This document shows, in pieces, positions 53,555 to 64,000 of a DNA stretch of 64,000 nucleotides. The notes under the pieces were generated by a model. That model saw only the letters and a program-made list of their open reading frames with translations, had not been told where the DNA came from and did no database searches. Numbering within the stretch: position 1 is the first letter of the stretch; the number at the start of each line of letters is the position of its first letter. Location: positions 222,793,489-222,857,488 of the forward strand of contig NC_133661.1 of the NCBI RefSeq assembly GCF_037893015.1, in the 5' to 3' direction. The position numbers and the translations under genes were made by a program. The stretch is from Macrotis lagotis (Eukaryota; Chordata; Mammalia; Peramelemorphia; Peramelidae).

Positions 53555-54165
53555 TAAAGCATCTTCATGGTGACTTCAGAAAAGCCTGGGAAGACTTATA
53601 TAAACCCACACAAAGTGAAGTATGCATAGCCAGATCATTGTACAAAGAGCAATATTATAGGAATGAGCAAGTGTAAAAGACCTAACTTATGTTTAAGACA
53701 ATTCCAAAGGATCCATGAGGGAACATGCTGTCCACCTCCACAGAGAGAACTATTAAGCTCAGTACAAATTGAGTCATTTTTTTAAAATTTTCTTTTTCCT
53801 AGGGTGGCTAGGTGGTGCAGTGGATAGAGCACCGGCCCTGGAGTCAGGAGTACCTGAGTTCAAATCCCACCTCAAACACTTAATAATTACCTAGCTATGT
53901 GGCCTTGGGCAAGCCACTTAACCCCACTGCCTTGCAAAAACCTAAAAAAAAAAAACTTTCTTTTTCTTGTTTTATGTGTATGTATGTATACATTTTATTT
54001 TGCAACATGGAAAAGATGGAAATACATTTTGTGTGACTTCACGTAGATAATTGATATATTTCTTGCTTCTCTAGAGGTAGGGGGAGGGAAGGAGAGAATT
54101 TAGAATTCAAAATTTTGAAAAGTTAATGTTAAATTTTACATGTAATTGGGAAATATTTAATGAAA
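53555..54165 (+). mobile_element. L1 3' end split by a SINE
   Basis: AAAAGCCTGGGAAGACTTATA, then GACAATTCCAAAGGATCC and TGTCCACCTCCACAGAG; after the SINE, ACATGTAATTGGGAAATA. Standard marsupial L1 3' UTR order. Confidence 0.75.
53800..53954 (+). repeat. WSINE1-type CORE-SINE nested in L1
   Basis: Full-length with tail CCTAAAAAAAAAAA. CTTTCTTTTTC-like sequence occurs on both sides. Confidence 0.9.
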
Positions 54166-54174
54166 GCTTGGAAT

Positions 54175-54650
54175 ATGATATTCTGTAAACAAGACAAAGC
54201 TCTTCATCATCTAGCCACCTTTCCACCCCCTTTCCAGTGTCTTTATACCTTACCCTCCCACATATCCTCCATTTCCTGCCCCACTACCCATCCTCCAACA
54301 AATTCTTCCATCCAGAAACATGGACCAGACAAGACACTGTCTATCTCATGACTTTGGACAATTTCCCTGCCAGTCTACCATCCTTGGAATGCTTTCACTC
54401 CTCATCTCTACCTCTTGGCGTCCCTGGACTTCTTTCAAGTTCCACTTTCTACATAAAGGCTTTCTCAATCTCTCTGAATTCTATTATGTAGCTTGTTTTG
54501 ACATAGTTGTTTGCATATGATATCCCCCAATAGATCATGTGCTTTTTGAGGGCAGGAGGCTATCTTATTTTTCCCCTTTCTTTATATTCTTATTGCTTAA
54601 TATACTGTTTGTTACCCAGTAGACATCTAATAAATGTTTATTGACTGCTT
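54175..54650 (+). mobile_element. L2-like LINE 3' end
   Basis: CTTCATCATCTAGCCACC, GACATAGTTGTTTGCATATG, GCTTTTTGAGGGCAGGAGG, ACATCTAATAAATGTTTATTG: the characteristic L2 3' end. Confidence 0.6.
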
Positions 54651-54921
54651 AAGAACAAAAGGGCCAATGTAGCTAGATCCTAGCATATTGGAAAAGAATA
54701 ATGAAAAGATTGGAAAGGACCAGGTGATGAAGAGCTTCAAAAACTAAACAGAATTTTATGTTTTATGTTTCTAGAGGTAATAAGGAACAATTGCAGTTTA
54801 TTTAATGAGGAGGGTGTATATGACATGGACAGAACTATTCTTTAGGAAAATCACCCTTTCACAGCTGAATGGAAGATGGTTTGTAATGTGGATAGAATAG
54901 GCAGAGAAAAAAACAAAAAGG

Positions 54922-54923
<2 letters not shown>

Positions 54924-54962
<39 letters not shown>
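54924..54962. repeat. (TTA)n microsatellite
   Basis: About 13 units. Confidence 0.95.
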
Positions 54963-54963
<1 letters not shown>

Positions 54964-55076
54964 AGTCCAGGCCTGAGGATATCTTATGAATGAATGTAAG
55001 CAGAAAGGAGATGTGCATGAGAAATATTACAAAGGAAGAAATAACAATACTTGTCAACAGATTGACTATAGCATAA

Positions 55077-55112
55077 CACACACACACACACACACACAAA
55101 AACCACACACAC
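55077..55112. repeat. (CA)n microsatellite, interrupted
   Basis: Twelve or so CA units broken by an A run. Confidence 0.9.
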
Positions 55113-55191
55113 CCTTATGATAATGTGAGTGCTGCCACAAAAAGATGCTATAAATAATTGCCGTTTTCCTTTTTAAAAAATCTCTTTACTG

Positions 55192-55322
55192 GGGGCAGCT
55201 AGATGGCAAAGTGGATAGAGCACCCACCCAGGAGTCAGGAATACCTAAGTTCAAATTCAGCCTCAGACACTTAATAATTACCTGTGTGGTCTTAGGCAAG
55301 CCACTTAACCCCATTGTCTTTC
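55192..55322 (+). repeat. WSINE1-type CORE-SINE, first of an inverted pair
   Basis: GGGGGCAGCTAGATGGC to CCCATTGTCTTTC. Its 3' tail is the target of the next SINE. Confidence 0.88.
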
Positions 55323-55480
55323 TTTTTTTTTTTAAGATTTTTTTGCAAGGCAAATGGGGTTAAGTGGCATGCCCAGGGCCACACAGGTAATTATTAAGTG
55401 TCTGAGACCGGATTTGAACCCAGGTACCCCTGACTCCAGGGCCAGTGCTTTATCCACTGTGCCACCTAGCCACCCCCAAA
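55323..55480 (-). repeat. WSINE1-type CORE-SINE, second of an inverted pair
   Basis: Reverse full-length copy. CCCATTGTCTTTC occurs on both sides as target duplication. Confidence 0.88.
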
Positions 55481-55489
55481 CCCATTGTC

Positions 55490-56690
55490 TTTCAAAAATA
55501 AAACAAAAACAAAAAATCTCTTTGTGATACAGACCTAGTTGTAGTATTGCTGGGTCAAAGAGTATGTACAATTTTCCTAGCTCTTTGGGCATAGTTCCAA
55601 GTTGTTTTCTAGAATGGTGAGATCAGTTCACAACTAATGCCACAGTGCATTGGTGTCCCAATTTTCCCACATCCTCTCCAACATTTGTCATTTTTCTTTT
55701 CTATCACAATAACCAATTTAATAGATGTGGGGTAGTATCTCGGGTTGTTTTAAATTTCATTTCTCTGATATTAGTGATTAGTACATTTTTTCAGATAGCT
55801 ATTGTTAGGTTTGATTTCTTTTACTGAAAACTGCCTGGTCATATCCTTTGACCATTTATCAGTTGGGGATTACTTGGATTCTTATGTTTGACTCAGTTCT
55901 CTATATATTTAAGAAATGAGACCTTCATCAGAGAAATGTCCTCTAAAAAATCTTTCCCCCTGCTTCCAGATTTCTTTCTAATCTTGACTATATTATTTGA
56001 GTAAAGCCTTTTAAATCTGATAAAATCCAAATAATCCATCTGGAATGCTGTCTCTGGTTTGGTCATAAATTCTTCTTTTATCCACAGATCTGACAGGTAA
56101 ATTATTCCATGTACTCCTAGTTTGCATATATCACCTCTTATATCTAAATCATTTACTCATTTTGACTTTAGTTCCTTTTGACCTTTCCAGTTTTCCCAGC
56201 AATTTTTCTCAAATAGTAATTTCTTGGATCTTTAGGTTTGTCAAAAACTAGGTAATTATGGTAATTTGCTGCTATGTATTATGTAACTTATCTTTTTCAC
56301 TAATCTACCACTTATTTTTTTAAGCAAGTACCAGATTGTTTTGATGATTCTCCAGTTGTCCTGATTCATATCTGACCATTAAATCCAGATGGCTCTGAAG
56401 GAGGAAGTGAGGCTGATGACTTAGTACAGCAATGCTTCACTCAAATCCAATTCACGTGCTTGTCATGGCATCACTGATATCATGGTATCCCTGATATCAT
56501 GGTCTTCTTCGAGAACAAAGGACAAACAACAACTTTTTTTTAATACATTTTTGAGATCTGGTACTCCTGAACCACCTTCCTTTACAAGCTTTTTCCCCCC
56601 TTGATTACTTTGATTTTCTTAATTTTTTGTTCTTCTACCAATGCTACCTTTCATTAAACAAACAATTTATATTTTTCTTTGTTTCATAGG
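55490..56690 (-). mobile_element. L1 ORF2 3' portion, interrupted by a SINE
   Basis: The + strand is the complement of an L1 ORF2 end: GTATTGCTGGGTCAAAGAG, CATCCTCTCCAACATTTG, ATTTCATTTCTCTGATATTAG, CCTTTGACCATTTATC, GAGACCTTCATCAGAG. Broken by stops; split at 56340-56535. Confidence 0.65.
56340..56535 (+). repeat. 5'-truncated SINE with RTE-like tail, nested in L1
   Basis: CTGATTCATATCTGACC, GATCCAGATGGCTC-like AATCCAGATGGCTCTG, ACTCAAATCCAATTCACG, GATATCATGGTCTTCTTCG, ending GACAAACAACAAC. TGATATCATGG is duplicated internally. Confidence 0.7.
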
Positions 56691-56699
56691 TTGCTATGA

Positions 56700-57100
56700 C
56701 TAAATAATTCATTACCCAAGTATGTTTACCTGTTATCCAGGTTGCCCTGAGTAATCTAGATAAAAGAGAGTCTACCTCTATCAAACCTGACTGATTTAAA
56801 AACTATGGACCAATTTCATCTTAGATTAAATTCTTTGTAAGTTTCTCTAGTTGGATAAGGTCTCCCACACAGGATCCAAAAGCATGTACCCCCAGGGATT
56901 TAGGCAATCTCATCTATCAACAGACTGAACAACCTACAAGCTTCTGGAAAAATCCTGGTCCTAATTCAATAATTGATTATTAATATGAGAAAAAAATGTT
57001 AATTCCTCTCAGTAACATTTTTTCCCATTCATATATTATCTCTTCAGCAATTCCTTAATCAATGAGTAATCACTTTATTTCCAGTTCTTTATTTCCCCAA
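56700..57100. other. Intergenic, nothing recognised
   Basis: AT-rich sequence without a gene or a repeat family that I can name. Confidence 0.4.
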
Positions 57101-57104
57101 AAGT

Positions 57105-57290
57105 ACTTTTAAATTTTACAAAGTACTTTCCTCACTATAATCTTTTGAGACTACTAGTACAAGTCTGATCACCCCTATTTTACAAATGGGAAAACTGAGG
57201 CTAAAATAGGTTAAGTGACTTTCCTATTGTGAGTATTAGGACTCAAACTGGATTCTATCTCTACATCTAGTACTTTTTTCACAACATCAA
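57105..57290 (-). repeat. MIR-type SINE
   Basis: The + strand shows TTTTACAAATGGGAAAACTG, TTAAGTGACTTTCC and GGACTCAAACTGG. Confidence 0.65.
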
Positions 57291-57299
57291 ATTTCCTTT

Positions 57300-58290
57300 C
57301 ACTTCAGGATGAACAGATAAGTTCACATTAATGGAGCACAACAGAGAGAGTAGGCTATTTAAAAAGAGATTTAAAGAAATTCTAAATTAGATTGCAAGAA
57401 ATCATTTTTATGGGAAGACTTTAAAATTTGAGTAAAAAGACTTCTAAGATGGGTTAAAGGCACCCTTCCAGCTTAGACCCTAAGACCTGTTTCTACTATC
57501 TCTGACCACCCTATTGTCTATCCACATAAAAGGACCTGTATATCATGGCAACTTGTAGGAATTTATTCTATTAAAGAAATGAACTATAAGTTGCACAGAA
57601 GGTGCTGATCTGAATTTGTAGCAAGAGTTTCCTCATCTGGAAGTTTATCAATGAAATCATAGATCTGATCTCTCTCCCAATCCCTAGTTATTTGTAGACA
57701 GCATCATGAGAAAGACAGCAGCTTATCTAAACTTTTCATTTCTTCCAGCCCTATTTCTGCTCTTACAGTTGGAGATAATACAGGATTGCCGAATGTACTG
57801 AGGCACTATGGATTTATAATAAGAACCCTGGGATTCATGGCTGCCATTGACTAACCCAACTTGAGTCTCCCCTTATTAGGCTTCAGTATCCTCATCTGTA
57901 AAAAGAGTTGATTGGTCTATATGCTGTCTCAGGGCACAGATGATTCCAACAGACTGTGTTTAGTTGAATTGTCACTGTACCGTATTTATGGTTAAACATA
58001 GTTGACTAACCTCCACTCTCTGGGGCCATTCACATCCTCATAGATCTCAAGCATCTAGAAGGTGTTCAGTGAGTTTCTTTGCTATTGGTTGAGTTCTCAC
58101 TAACATCATTTCTTCTCATTTGTTTAGGATCAGTCCACATATACATATATGTGTATCATTTTTCCTTCCTGAAAGCCATGTCCTAGCATCTTCCACATGA
58201 AGAGACATCATCTGAAATGATCTGGGTATGTGCTTATCCTATAAGGTAGAAAGAGCAAGACTTAGAGTCATTTGGCTCTTCTCAGCAAGA
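57300..58290. other. Intergenic, nothing firm
   Basis: Possible MIR trace at 57860-57910 (CCTCATCTGTAAAAAGAG). No gene seen. Confidence 0.4.
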
Positions 58291-58299
58291 CAGAAATCA

Positions 58300-58615
58300 A
58301 AGACAATTGTAAAAGACCTTCAATGGAAAAAACCATCCACATCCAGAGAAAGAACTATGGAATCTGAATGCAGATCAAAACACACTATCTTCACATTTTT
58401 AATTTTTTTTTTTTTTTTTGCTTTTCCCTTCTTGTGGGTTTTCCCTTTTTGTTCTGATTCTTCTTTCACAGTGTGACCAATTTGGAAATAAACATAGTAT
58501 GATTGTATACTTGTTATCCTAGGATTGGGGAGGAAAGGGTGGAAGGTAGAAAATTTTACAAAAATGAAGGTTGAAAATTATCTCTACATTTTATTGGGGA
58601 AAAATAAATAAAAAG
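58300..58615 (+). mobile_element. L1 3' end fragment
   Basis: CCACATCCAGAGAAAGAAC, ATGGAATCTGAATGCAG, TGTTCTGATTCTTCTTTC, ending in GGAAAAATAAATAAA-like A-rich sequence. Confidence 0.8.
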
Positions 58616-58729
58616 AAAGCAAAACCCCCAAAAGACAGAATCAAAAGAATTATTAGGTGTCATTCATTTAAACTCTTGGAGGCTCAGTATACTCAATTGT
58701 GGAAAAGGGACAATAATGCCTAGAATCAT

Positions 58730-59035
58730 GTATTTAGAGATAGAAGGAATCTTTGAGGTTATCTAATCCAGAGGTGTCAAATTAGGGAACCAAGACAAAA
58801 TGTAATTGAAAAATGTTTATCAAACTAATAAAACAGAAATACAAGCATTTTGTAGTTTTCTAAATCAGTATTCAGCCTACAGAGATCCATTTCCATTTAA
58901 GTTGGATATCACTGATCTAAACCAATTTCCTTGATTTATAGTGAAGGAATCTGAGGCCCAAAGAGGTCATTTATCCAAAATCACATGGGTAACAGGTGAA
59001 AGAATCAGGATTGGAACCAGGTCCTCCCTGGATTG
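58730..59035 (+). repeat. MIR-like dispersed repeat
   Basis: GGAATCTTTGAGGTTATC, AATCTGAGGCCCAAAGAGG, GGATTGGAACCAGGTCC. The middle is a separate AT-rich insert or divergence. Confidence 0.5.
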
Positions 59036-59039
59036 CTAT

Positions 59040-60170
59040 TAGAAAAGAACTTAATTGATCTGAAAGTGCTACATAACCATGAGTTTTGAAGATAACTGAC
59101 TTTATACTCAATGATTTGCATGTGCAAATCCTCACAGTTATAATAAAGCAGAGAGAAGAGAAAGGAGTAGGGTAAAAACAGTGATGACACAATTGCCTTC
59201 TTTAAAGCATAATTAGACAACATGTTGATCATGACCAATAGTGCTCCATATTCATAGCTGCTTATCTTTTCAATACTAGTAGGGAAATATATTTTCTCAA
59301 CTCTTCTCCAGGACCAAACTTGATTGTTGTAAATATATAGTATTCAGTTTTGTTGATATTTTGTGACCATTACATATATTATGCTCTTGATGCTGCCTTC
59401 TTTGTTCTTTATCAACTCATATAAGTCTTTCCAAGAGAAGTTAGGATTCTAAGCAACTAAGAGATCACATTTAAAGCATGGTGAATAATAGTCTGTGTGA
59501 AGACAGGGAGGGCAGGAGATAAAGTGCTACATAAATGGAAAATTAAATAGGTCAATTTGACTAGACTTTGGCATGCATCTTGGAGAACAATGTATAAAGA
59601 TCCTGGAAAGATAGCTTGGATAGAAGATAGCTAGAGCCAGATTGGGAGGGGCTAAAAAAACAGAGAAATTTTACTGTGAGCCTAGAATCAAAAAGGAGTC
59701 ACTGGAGTTTTCTGAATTGAGTCTGACTTGTGTTTTAGAAATATCACTTTGGTACTATGGGATTGGGAGATTGGGGAGGGGGAAAGAGTTGAGGTAAGGG
59801 TTTATTTCAGGAGTTCAGAAGTAAAAACACAGAGTACAATGACTTTTCCCTCAAAAGGCAATAAAGAGCCAGGTTTAAAAGATGACGAGTGCTTTCTAAT
59901 AATACACAGGAGAGCTTTGGAGCTCAGAATAGAACTTAATTAGACAATCACAGGTTCACTAAAGAAACCTTGTTAACATTGACCAGACTCCTGGTCACAC
60001 CCTCTATAAGTTATTTTTGTATGTATCACATCCCCCTATTAAATTAAAAGCTCCTTTTTCTCCCCAGAGTCTATCACAGCTTGTCCATTTTTTGAGTGGA
60101 GGGAAACTTTTGTGATTTCATTAGTATAGGTACTTCTCTTGAGAAAACTCTTTATCTTCACCTTAAAGTA
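59040..60170. other. Intergenic, partly an old unclassified repeat
   Basis: 59460-59800 resembles 63600-64000 in style (purine-rich, ATATCACTTTGG, GTCTGACTTGTG). No gene recognised. Confidence 0.35.
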
Positions 60171-60325
60171 GGGATTTTTTAAAAAATTTAAGACAATGGG
60201 GTTAAATGACTTGCCCAAGGTCACACAGCTAGGCAATTATTAAGTGTCTAAGGTTGGATTTGAACTCAGGTCCTCCTGACTCCAGTCCAGTGCTGTATTC
60301 ACTGAGCCAACTAACTGCCCCAAAG
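60170..60325 (-). repeat. CORE-SINE
   Basis: GACTTGCCCAAGGTCACAC, GGATTTGAACTCAGGTCC, GAGCCAACTAACTGCCCC. Confidence 0.85.
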
Positions 60326-60329
60326 TAGG

Positions 60330-61660
60330 AATTCTTAACCCTTTTTTGTGTCACTGTTCTCTTTAGCTGTCTGGTAAAATCATATACTCCCTTTTCAGGA
60401 TCATGTTTTTCAATTCATAAAATAAAATGCTATGGGATTTGGTTGCAGGAGCAAACCCCTTCAGCTTACTTGGCTAATGCAAACTTTCCACATGGAGAAT
60501 GATAAAGTGCTTACTTTTGAGTGAATTGTGATGATGTCATAAAGAGACCATAGAGACTTTTGAATTGATTTCTGTGGACTAGTCACATGGTTTGGAGGAG
60601 TCTTTTTCTATTGACTCTGTACCCAAAACTAAGTCAACTTCAGCCACTTCTCTAAAGGGAAATGTCTCAGGTTTTTCTCTCCATTGTAGACAATATTTTC
60701 CCCAAAAAATGAACCTTAAGCCTAGGTCTTTCATTTATTTTTTTTCCATTCTACGTAAAAAAAGAGCAAAGTCTTTGACCTTGGGAGTTCCAAAGGTCAG
60801 GAAATCCAACTGCAGGTATCTAGGAGTTGGAATCAAGGTCACAGAACAATGTCAACACCCTAAGGAGAAAGATTTGATCTTTTGACATGACCTTGGAATG
60901 ATCCATTTGGATATGAACTTGATGGAACCCATGCTATGTAGGAACTGAGCTAGGTTTGAGCCTACTCTCTTAGAGACAAAGTGGAATTGGATAAGAGGTA
61001 TTAGGGAGAAGTACTTATGGTTTTATTCTTGCTATAGCTTTGAAATAAATATCCCTTTGTTGAACTTAATTGAAGCTAAGCAGTAAAATGAAACTGAGAT
61101 TCTAATAAGTCCCTAAAAATGAAGGAAATAGAGCTTGTATTGGTTTAGCTGATGGTATTTGAGAAAAGACACTCTAGCTTCTCAGGTAACACTGGAATCC
61201 TGTGGGGAAAGTAGAAGCCTAGGGTTTGGTAAGCTTGGAGAGAAGGTGCCAGAGCAAACAAGTTAAAAAAATAAATAAGTTCACACAGGAAATCAATTAT
61301 CAAACAATAAAATTACTTTTTTTAAAATTAAGTACACAATTCCAAGGTTAAGAACCCTTGATTAGTCTTGGAAAATAGGTTTGAAACACCCTCTACAAAT
61401 GCAGATCTTCACTTTCTATTCATAAAATTGTTATTCAAAGGAGAAGTGGTTTGCTTGGTCACACAGTCAATAGGTATCAAAGAAGGAACTTGAATTTCTA
61501 TCTTCATGAGAAGCCAGTGCTTTATTTGCCTAGCACATAACAGGCAATTAACACTTTTTTACTGATCTAATTCTTTATTTCTTTTTAAGAACATTTAAAA
61601 ATTTTTTTTCTCCATTTAATTTAATTTACTCATTTGATTTTAATTTCATCTCTATATGAG
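60330..61660. other. Intergenic, nothing recognised
   Basis: No supported gene or clear repeat apart from a faint MIR-like stretch near 61370-61520. Confidence 0.4.
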
Positions 61661-61687
61661 GCCTGATGGAGAAGGAGGTATGATGTG

Positions 61688-61689
<2 letters not shown>

Positions 61690-61744
<55 letters not shown>

Positions 61745-61762
61745 TGTGTGTGCGCGCGCACG
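61690..61762. repeat. (TG)n-(CG)n alternating purine-pyrimidine tract
   Basis: About 30 TG units with one ATG interruption, then GCGCGCGCAC: a sequence type prone to Z-DNA. Confidence 0.95.
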
Positions 61763-62129
61763 AGCAGAGGAAATGAGTTAGGGGGTAGTGAAAGGAACAC
61801 TTAATGATGAAAGGAACATTTGATTTTGGTCTAAACAATCTTAGATTCCAGTCAGAATTCTACCAAGTGGATGATGATAGTGAGCTTGGCCAAGTACTGT
61901 CCCTCTGTAGTCCTCAGTTTCTCTCTCTCTCTCAACAAAAATTCTGAACAGAGGAGCTTCCTCTTCAGAAAACTCAAATCAAAATAGGGCCCAATGGCCA
62001 AAGATCCAAGAGTTACTATTTTTGCCTGGAATTCCTTCATTTCTCTATCAAATGACTAAGATTTTTGCATGCAGACAGGAAAATACTTCATTGTCTTTGA
62101 CCTCTAGAATATGTTTGTCAAAAACAAGA

Positions 62130-62275
62130 AGGCTGGGGCACTTAGGTGGTGAAGTGAATAGAGTACCTGCCTGGAGTCAGGAGGACCTGAGTTCAAATCC
62201 ATCCTCAGACACTTAATAATTAGCTAGCTGTGTGACCTTGGGCAAGTCACTTAACCCCATTGCCTTGCAAAAAAA
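62130..62275 (+). repeat. WSINE1-type CORE-SINE
   Basis: GGGGCACTTAGGTGGTG, CTGGAGTCAGGAGGACC, AATTAGCTAGCTGTGTG, CCCCATTGCCTTGC, A-rich tail. Confidence 0.88.
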
Positions 62276-62653
62276 CAAAATAAATGAATAAACAAATAAA
62301 ACAAAAAAATCTCATTTAAAAAGGAGAAGGCTAGAGATGGAAGAAAATTCAGAGAGCAGGAAAATGAGGAAGAGTCTTTATAGCTATTCCACCCCCCCCA
62401 ACCCCCCAGGATGAAGGAGAAACAGGGGTTGATGAAATGGCATTAACCATTCTAATGAGAAGGACTGAATATTAGGAAAAGACTTTTCATAAGGATTGAC
62501 ATACTATGGGACTTGACTGGAGTGGCATGCCACTACTCTTTTGTGGAATTCATTTCAGGTATGACTATAATACTGTGATAGAAATGGTCCTTTTTTTTAA
62601 GCCACTAGTGATGAAAGTGACCTAACCATTTTTTTAAAGACATAAAATTTTAA

Positions 62654-62802
62654 GACCAGCTAGGTGCGCAGTGGATAGAGCACAGGACTGGCCCTGGAGA
62701 CAGGAGGACCTAAGTTCAAATTTGACCTCCAATACTTAATAATTACCTAGTTGTGTGATCTTGGGCAAGTCACTAAACCCCTTGCCTTGCAAAAAGAAAA
62801 GC
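62654..62802 (+). repeat. WSINE1-type CORE-SINE
   Basis: GACCAGCTAGGTGCGCAG to CCCCTTGCCTTGC. Flanks ACATAAAATTTTAA and ACATAGAATTTTAA. Confidence 0.88.
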
Positions 62803-62819
62803 ACATAGAATTTTAAAAT

Positions 62820-62940
62820 GGTAAGGAACCTTAGAGATCATCCAGTATAACTCCCCTTATTATATAAATGAGAAAACTAAAACCCAGAGGATGGAAGTGA
62901 CTTATGTATGATCATATAGCTTGTTAGTGTCTGCCTTTAA
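62820..62940 (+). repeat. MIR-like dispersed repeat
   Basis: GGAACCTTAGAGATCATCC, AATGAGAAAACTAAAACCC, GGAAGTGACTTATG. Confidence 0.5.
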
Positions 62941-63599
62941 AAAAAAAAATCCCAACTACAATTAAAATGGGATGGGGAAGAATGAAGTAATTAAAATAAG
63001 CTAGATGAGGTCAAGGGGACCTTGAAGCAATGGATATTTCTAAGTTTATTTCAAAATATTTTCAGCTATTCAATATGCATTTAATAAGTGCCTATCATCA
63101 TCACCATTAGGCAATTTTGAGAAATTTAAGTAAAAGAAGAGATCCTATGTTCAAGTTTTTTATAATTCAGTCAAGGGTTCTAAACTTTGGTTTTATGAAC
63201 TTTTTAATATTATATATAAGTAATATATAATGTATTACATATATGTTTAAAACTATAATGTAATTGATTAAATCGTAATTCTGCATTTTATTTTATGCAA
63301 TAAAAAATTAGTCTGAGAAGGAGTTCATAGGTTTCACCAGACTGCCAAAGGGGTCTATGATACATCTGAAGACTTAAGAATCTCTAGTTTAGTGAGGAAA
63401 ATCTATATGAGAGATATGACTTCAACTGTGATCTGCCATTTTTTGACACATGAAAAAAGTACCAGATTGAATAGATAGAACTACAATTATACAGCCACAG
63501 CTGAGAATTAAAAAGGTATGACAAGCTGACTAACAATGTAATGTTTAGCTATGGATAATTATAACACTCAATAAAATAAATTCACATCTCTCAAAACAA

Positions 63600-64000
63600 A
63601 ATACTGTGAGGTTTTATGTGAGGGAAGGTTGCCAGTGATGGAGGAATCAAAGGAAGCCCCATAGAGAAAGTAACACTTGGGTTAGGCTTTAAAGATGGGT
63701 AGGAATTCAATAGATCAAGAAGGAGAGAAAGGACAATAGATTACAGGGGTAGGAAAAAGCATTAGCAAAGGGAAGAGGGCAAAAAAGTATAGGAAATATC
63801 AGGAGGCACAAAGAATAGTTCAGAGACTAAAGAGCAAGGTATGAAAAAGAGGAATTTGAGATAAGGTTGGAATGAGAGTGGCCTCAGATTGAGTAGAACC
63901 TTGATTGGCAGGTGGAAGAACTGGAATTTTACTCATTAGGCAATAGGGAAATGTTTAATAATTGAGGATAATGAGTGACATGACCAGATTTGGATTGTAA
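63600..64000 (+). repeat. Ancient interspersed repeat, unclassified
   Basis: GCTTTAAAGATGGGTAGG, AAAGCATTAGCAAAGGG, GGCAATAGGGAAATG, GAGTGACATGACCAGATTTG. This is a common old mammalian repeat whose family I cannot name. It runs off the window. Confidence 0.4.

Noticed and set aside
61626..61838. 70-codon frame with His-Thr runs
   Set aside because: Translation of the TG/CA microsatellite.
1..64000. CRISPR array, operon, toxin-antitoxin or phage-like system
   Set aside because: Split genes with GT-AG introns, SINEs and L1 show vertebrate nuclear DNA. The regularly spaced repeats seen are microsatellites or the promoter minisatellite.
52880..64000. GOLGA5 or another gene expected upstream of LGMN by human synteny
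   Set aside because: No exon with recognisable coding sequence was found in this interval; the next gene presumably starts beyond the window.

Overview
This is a vertebrate nuclear window, and the repeat content points to a marsupial. It carries more than twenty copies of a tRNA-headed CORE-SINE of the WSINE1/MAR1 type, with a head beginning GGGGCAGCTAGGTGG and a 3' part containing TTAATAATTACCTAGC and GTGTGGCCTTGGGCAAGCC. Longer MAR1-like SINEs, SINEs with an RTE-like tail, marsupial-type L1/HAL1 pieces and old L2/MIR relics are also present. The TTAATAATTACCTAGC and TTGCAAAAACC variant fits an Australian (perhaps dasyurid) marsupial, but the species call is inference.

Two protein-coding genes are supported. 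At the left edge, on +, lies the last coding exon of a RIN-family Rab5 exchange factor (150-458, Ras-association domain), best called RIN3 from its neighbour, with a 3' UTR ending near 1.3 kb. From about 23.1 to 52.5 kb, on -, lies a complete legumain gene (LGMN). All 13 coding exons can be followed by splice sites and reading frame, giving a 433-residue preproprotein, the same length as I recall for human legumain. His148, Cys189, the RGD motif, the four N-glycosylation sequons, the activation sites and the four C-terminal cysteines all fall at the human positions. RIN3 (+) and LGMN (-) are convergent, as in the human 14q32 region.

Layout: 0-1.3 kb is the RIN3 end. 1.3-23.1 kb is intergenic and filled with SINEs, L1, L2, MIR, a probable solo LTR (about 14.48-14.88 kb) and microsatellites. 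23.1-49.8 kb holds LGMN exons 14 to 2. 49.8-52.4 kb is LGMN intron 1. About 51.9-52.85 kb is a CpG island with a GC-rich minisatellite, CCAAT boxes, a GC box, a ZNF143-type element and a CACGTG box: the LGMN promoter. 52.9-64 kb is repeat-rich intergenic DNA with no supported gene.

There is no prokaryotic-type system, CRISPR array or new gene cluster here. The most unusual observations concern retrotransposon structure. One SINE insertion (25.04-25.31 kb) carries an 86-bp copy of sequence flanking another SINE 11 kb away. A duplicated segment exists in SINE-filled and SINE-empty forms 1.4 kb apart. The catalytic-cysteine exon of LGMN is closely bracketed by two antisense SINEs. In the promoter minisatellite, one variant unit reads as a splice donor. 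All repeat family names are from memory of consensus features and were not computed.
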